Shown here: piece after piece, positions 61,487 through 64,000 of the stretch
Layout of the letters: the number at the start of each line of letters is the position of its first letter
Numbering within the stretch: the first letter of the stretch is position 1
Assembly (NCBI RefSeq): GCF_900128945.1
Contig: NZ_FQUD01000001.1
Location: forward strand, 806,001 to 870,000
Length of the DNA: 64,000 bases
DNA from: Chryseobacterium sp. OV279
GTDB taxonomy: Bacteria; Bacteroidota; Bacteroidia; Flavobacteriales; Weeksellaceae
Direction: 5' to 3'
Notes under the pieces: generated by a model
What the model was told of the DNA's origin: nothing
Databases searched by the model: none
What the model saw: only the letters and a program-made list of their open reading frames with translations
Program-made: the position numbers and the translations under genes

Positions 61487-61510
61487 GACCTGATAATAAA
61501 TTACCAGGCC
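61487..61510 (-). terminator. Terminator of the efflux operon
   Basis: On the minus strand GGCCTGGTAAT pairs with ATTATCAGGTC allowing two G-U pairs, followed by TTTTATTTG; about 30 bp past the last gene. Confidence 0.65.
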
Positions 61511-61537
61511 CTAAAAACAACATTAGAAAAATATAAA

Positions 61538-61972
61538 TTATGAGTTTTGTGCTAAAAACTGTTTGTAGTTTTCTTCGTTTTCGAAATAAGCCACTTCTCC
61601 TTCATCACTGACCATCACAATGTATGCATTGGCTTTATCCACTTTCTTTCCGGTAAACGGATCTACCGCTTCTCTCACGCTTGGATCATTCGGAATCTTT
61701 TCTACGCACATTTCGCAGCAGCCATAGTACATCTTTCCACCGTGAGGAACTTCCATCTGCTTTTTGCCCATATAGGCATTGTTTACCATGCAGACGGTTT
61801 CACTCGGGACATGATCTCCCTTTTTATATGTTCCGGTAGCGGCAACTGGCTGTACTTTTTGTACAGGTTGTGGTTCAGGTTTCGGCGTGTTCTTTTGTTT
61901 TTCATGACCACACGCGTATAAAACGACTGATCCGAAGATAATGATGACTGTGTTTTTGAATATTGCTTTCAT
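61538..61972 (-). CDS. Lipoprotein with CCXXC metal-binding-like motif, efflux-associated
   Basis: 144 residues. Lipobox LYAC (acylated Cys21), a Pro/Lys-rich linker (25-45), then a compact domain with VCMVNNAYMGK (Cys61), MYYGCCEMC (Cys85, 86, 89), VDPFTGKKVDKANAYIV and YFENEENYKQFLAQ. The layout resembles YHS/TRASH-like metal-binding modules found beside heavy-metal efflux systems in Bacteroidota. It lies 7 bp after the adaptor gene and may capture a metal for the pump; that is inference. Confidence 0.78.
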   Translation of the reverse strand: MKAIFKNTVIIIFGSVVLYACGHEKQKNTPKPEPQPVQKVQPVAATGTYKKGDHVPSETVCMVNNAYMGKKQMEVPHGGKMYYGCCEMCVEKIPNDPSVREAVDPFTGKKVDKANAYIVMVSDEGEVAYFENEENYKQFLAQNS

Positions 61973-61979
61973 TTTGATG

Positions 61980-63062
61980 TTATTTAATTAAACTTCCTTC
62001 TAAAATTTCTTCATTTCCTTTTTTAATGATCTTATCGCCTTCGGTGAGTTCCCCGAAAACTTCAATCATATCATTCAGGACTCTTCCTTTTTTTACAGGA
62101 ACAAACCTGGTTTTGCCACCTTCATTCCTGATGATGTAAATTCCCATATTACTTTCCACCAAAGCTGATCTCGGAATAAAGAAAGTAGCTTCCTGATTTT
62201 GCAGGGGAATGACGGATTCTGCGATCATAAACGGCTTTAATTCCCGTGAATGATTAATAAAATCAGCCTCAATTTTCTCCGAGCGAAGCTTTACATCCAA
62301 TGAACCCGACTTCCTTGAAATCCGGGCTTTAAAACTTTTCTCAGGCATCGCATTGATCCTGAATGAAATGGTATCTCCCGTTTTCAGGTATTGAACACTT
62401 GCTTCAGGAACAGAAAGGCTCAGGCGAAGTTTGGACGTATTTTGAATGACCATCAATGGAGCGCCGCCGTTCGGACCTACATAAGCGCCGAGGTCTACAC
62501 TTCTTTCCGTAATAATTCCGCTGAAAGGAGCACGGATCACCAAATATTGATTGATGTCCTGCAGTTCCCGGTAGGCTGACTTTGCGGCATTAACCTGCGC
62601 CTGATCTGACAGTTTTCGGGCAGTGATCTGATCCAAGGCATCTTTAGCAATAGCTCCTTTCGTTTCATTCGCCCGGTACATTCTGTCGTAATTGGATCTT
62701 GTAGCAGCATAAATCGCTTCCTGCGCCTGCCATTTAGATTTGGCATTGGCGGCCTGTGACTGGATCTCAGGAGCATCCAGAACCATTAAAACCTGTCCTG
62801 CGCTCACATATGAACCAATGTCCGCATTGATCTTTTTCACATATCCGGGTATTTTGGCAAATAAAGCGGTTTCCTGATCCGGAATCAGTTCGCCGGCCAA
62901 TTTTAATTCAACTTTCGGATTGCTCTTTTTGATCTCCACAGTTTCCATGCTGTGCATCATGGGTTTGGCTTCTTTGGACATATCCATCGGCTTTTCCTCT
63001 TTACAGGAAGCCGGAATACTCATAAGTCCTATTGTAATGGCTGTATATATAATGTTTTTCAT
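61980..63062 (-). CDS. RND efflux periplasmic adaptor lipoprotein (membrane fusion protein)
   Basis: 360 residues. Lipobox PASC (acylated Cys20), a Met-rich segment (MDMSKEAKPMMHSMETVE), then the adaptor: lipoyl-like half AKIPGYVKKINADIGSYVSAGQVLMVLDAPEI, a helical hairpin (about 105-170), the second lipoyl half APFSGIITERSVDLGAYVG and beta-barrel/proximal domains (TGDTISFRINAMPEKSFKARISRKSG). It links an inner-membrane RND pump to an outer-membrane channel. The Met-rich start and the CCXXC neighbour point to a metal pump such as CusB, though a drug pump is not excluded. Confidence 0.92.
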   Translation of the reverse strand: MKNIIYTAITIGLMSIPASCKEEKPMDMSKEAKPMMHSMETVEIKKSNPKVELKLAGELIPDQETALFAKIPGYVKKINADIGSYVSAGQVLMVLDAPEIQSQAANAKSKWQAQEAIYAATRSNYDRMYRANETKGAIAKDALDQITARKLSDQAQVNAAKSAYRELQDINQYLVIRAPFSGIITERSVDLGAYVGPNGGAPLMVIQNTSKLRLSLSVPEASVQYLKTGDTISFRINAMPEKSFKARISRKSGSLDVKLRSEKIEADFINHSRELKPFMIAESVIPLQNQEATFFIPRSALVESNMGIYIIRNEGGKTRFVPVKKGRVLNDMIEVFGELTEGDKIIKKGNEEILEGSLIK

Positions 63063-63073
63063 TGAAGTAAAAA

Positions 63074-64000
63074 TTAAGAGTTGGGATTTAAATAATGAAT
63101 GCTTTCTTCGTCTTCAGGATCCAGTGATGGCGAAATAATTCCCGCATTTTTCTGCATCCACCCGAAAACCAGCGGAAGGATAACGAGAACAGAGAATGTG
63201 GAGAAAATCAGTCCTCCGATAACGGCTCTGCCCAAAGGCGAAACCTGGTCGCTTCCTTCTCCGAAACCGATAGCCATCGGAAGCATTCCTGCCGCCATAG
63301 CCAGTGTCGTCATGATGATAGGACGGATCCGGAGTTTGGCTGCTTCAAGTCCCGCTTCCAAGGCATTCCCTGTGGATTTTCTGATGGTCTCCGCATTACT
63401 GATCAATAAAACAGCATTGGCAATGGAAACTCCAATGGACATGATCAGCCCCATATAAGACTGTAGATTCAGCGTTGAGCCTGTCAGATTCAGCAGGGCT
63501 AATGAGCCAACGACTACAAACGGAACCGTCGTTAAAATAACAAGCGATACCCGGAAAGACTGGAACGTAGCAGACAGCATCAGAAAGATCACCACAATAG
63601 CAATCAGAAGTCCGGAAGCCAGGCTGCTTAACGTCTCATCCAGTACCGGAGCCATTCCGGCCACTTCGATATTGACTCCTTTCGGAAGTTCGCCCAATGA
63701 TTCAATAGCTTTTTTTACATCTTTGGAAGCCTGTTCCAGGTCTGTTTTGTGTGTATTGGCGGTCACTGTTGTATAGCCCATCGTTCCAAGGTTATAACTT
63801 TCTCCCAACTCTTTTGTTGAGGTGATGGAAGCGACATCTCCCAAAACCGGACGGTCTGAATTCTTAGACAGAGGAAGATTGGCCAGTTCCTCTTTGCTGT
63901 TCAGGATATTTTGAGGAGTCTGCACCTGTACATCATAGGCAATGCCCATCATACCGCCAACCCAGAAATTTTTATTGGTATACCTGGTTGAAGCTGTGGC
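63074..64000 (-). CDS. RND efflux permease, C-terminal third (5' end outside window)
   Basis: The frame is open to the last base of the window, so only the last 308 residues are seen. The visible part covers the second periplasmic loop and the last membrane spans: GVNIEVAGMAPVLDETLSSLASGLLIAIVVIFLML, LQSYMGLIMSIGVSIANAVLLISNAE and RPIIMTTLAMAAGMLPMAIGFGEGSDQVSPLGRAVIGGLI, all typical of AcrB/CusA-like pumps. The TolC-like channel should lie outside the window. Metal or drug specificity cannot be told from this part. Confidence 0.95.
   Translation of the reverse strand, partial: ATASTRYTNKNFWVGGMMGIAYDVQVQTPQNILNSKEELANLPLSKNSDRPVLGDVASITSTKELGESYNLGTMGYTTVTANTHKTDLEQASKDVKKAIESLGELPKGVNIEVAGMAPVLDETLSSLASGLLIAIVVIFLMLSATFQSFRVSLVILTTVPFVVVGSLALLNLTGSTLNLQSYMGLIMSIGVSIANAVLLISNAETIRKSTGNALEAGLEAAKLRIRPIIMTTLAMAAGMLPMAIGFGEGSDQVSPLGRAVIGGLIFSTFSVLVILPLVFGWMQKNAGIISPSLDPEDEESIHYLNPNS

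Overview
The window is AT-rich chromosomal DNA from a member of the Bacteroidota, most likely a Chryseobacterium or close Weeksellaceae relative. The main reasons are: a type IX secretion regulator (porX) and a T9SS C-terminal sorting domain; the LpxC-FabZ fusion; Bacteroidota promoters with a TAnnTTTG box near -7 in place of the sigma70 -10 box; few Shine-Dalgarno sequences; GG-leader 'bacteriocin-like' peptides; and many outer-membrane barrel proteins. No rRNA, tRNA, CRISPR array, prophage or intact insertion sequence was seen. Both ends cut genes: a DegT aminotransferase on the left and an RND efflux pump on the right.

Layout. 1-2.2 kb is the end of a surface-polysaccharide cluster (DegT aminotransferase, initiating sugar transferase, RfbC). 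2.3-6.8 kb holds rimO, two paralogous secreted proteins, a 1-kb AT-rich gap and an RlpA-like protein. 6.8-12.3 kb is a minus-strand block: xth with a YciI-like gene, porX, an S41 protease and a NYN-LOTUS protein. 12.5-20.3 kb is the lipid A and housekeeping block: HD hydrolase, lpxD, lpxC/fabZ, lpxA, efp, a second lpxD-like gene, sucD and an outer-membrane barrel. 20.7-26 kb has a NatAB-like ABC exporter, a minimal T9SS cargo, hemB, and a small minus-strand cassette made of a GG-leader peptide, an unrecognised 242-residue protein and a TM2 protein. 26.3-33.9 kb has lptB with an unusual C-terminal extension, nsrR-hmp for nitric oxide defence with a clear palindromic operator, an ABC exporter, a WYL regulator and a choloylglycine-hydrolase-family enzyme. 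34-43.5 kb has DinB, a lipoprotein, an overlapping three-gene operon (cobalamin adenosyltransferase, thiamine pyrophosphokinase, lipoprotein phosphatase), speA and speB for putrescine, a HAD phosphatase, and the alkylation-repair pair Ada-like and AlkB. 43.7-59 kb carries secreted and surface functions (CocE/S15 hydrolase, two TonB-receptor-like barrels, two BON proteins, a dicarboxylate symporter, a PhyH oxygenase, a TIMP-like protein, a GH92 alpha-mannosidase). 59-64 kb has an orphan protein, the Fe-S carriers mrp and nifU, and a probable metal RND efflux operon.

The least expected content lies between genes. Several families of dispersed repeats recur in the intergenic gaps: a GCGCCTTAAAGCATTCGAAT family with four copies; a composite GGCTAAAGCC / ACTTAAGTGTTAAAAAC family with three loci, one of them an exact-period 258-bp tandem duplication; an inverted pair of about 230 bp at 27.5 and 40.6 kb; and copies of GTCATTGCGAGG- and CTGAGNGNAGTCGAAG-type palindromes. 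Promoter boxes place the starts of lpxD and lptB within a few bases of the predicted transcription start, so both may be leaderless.
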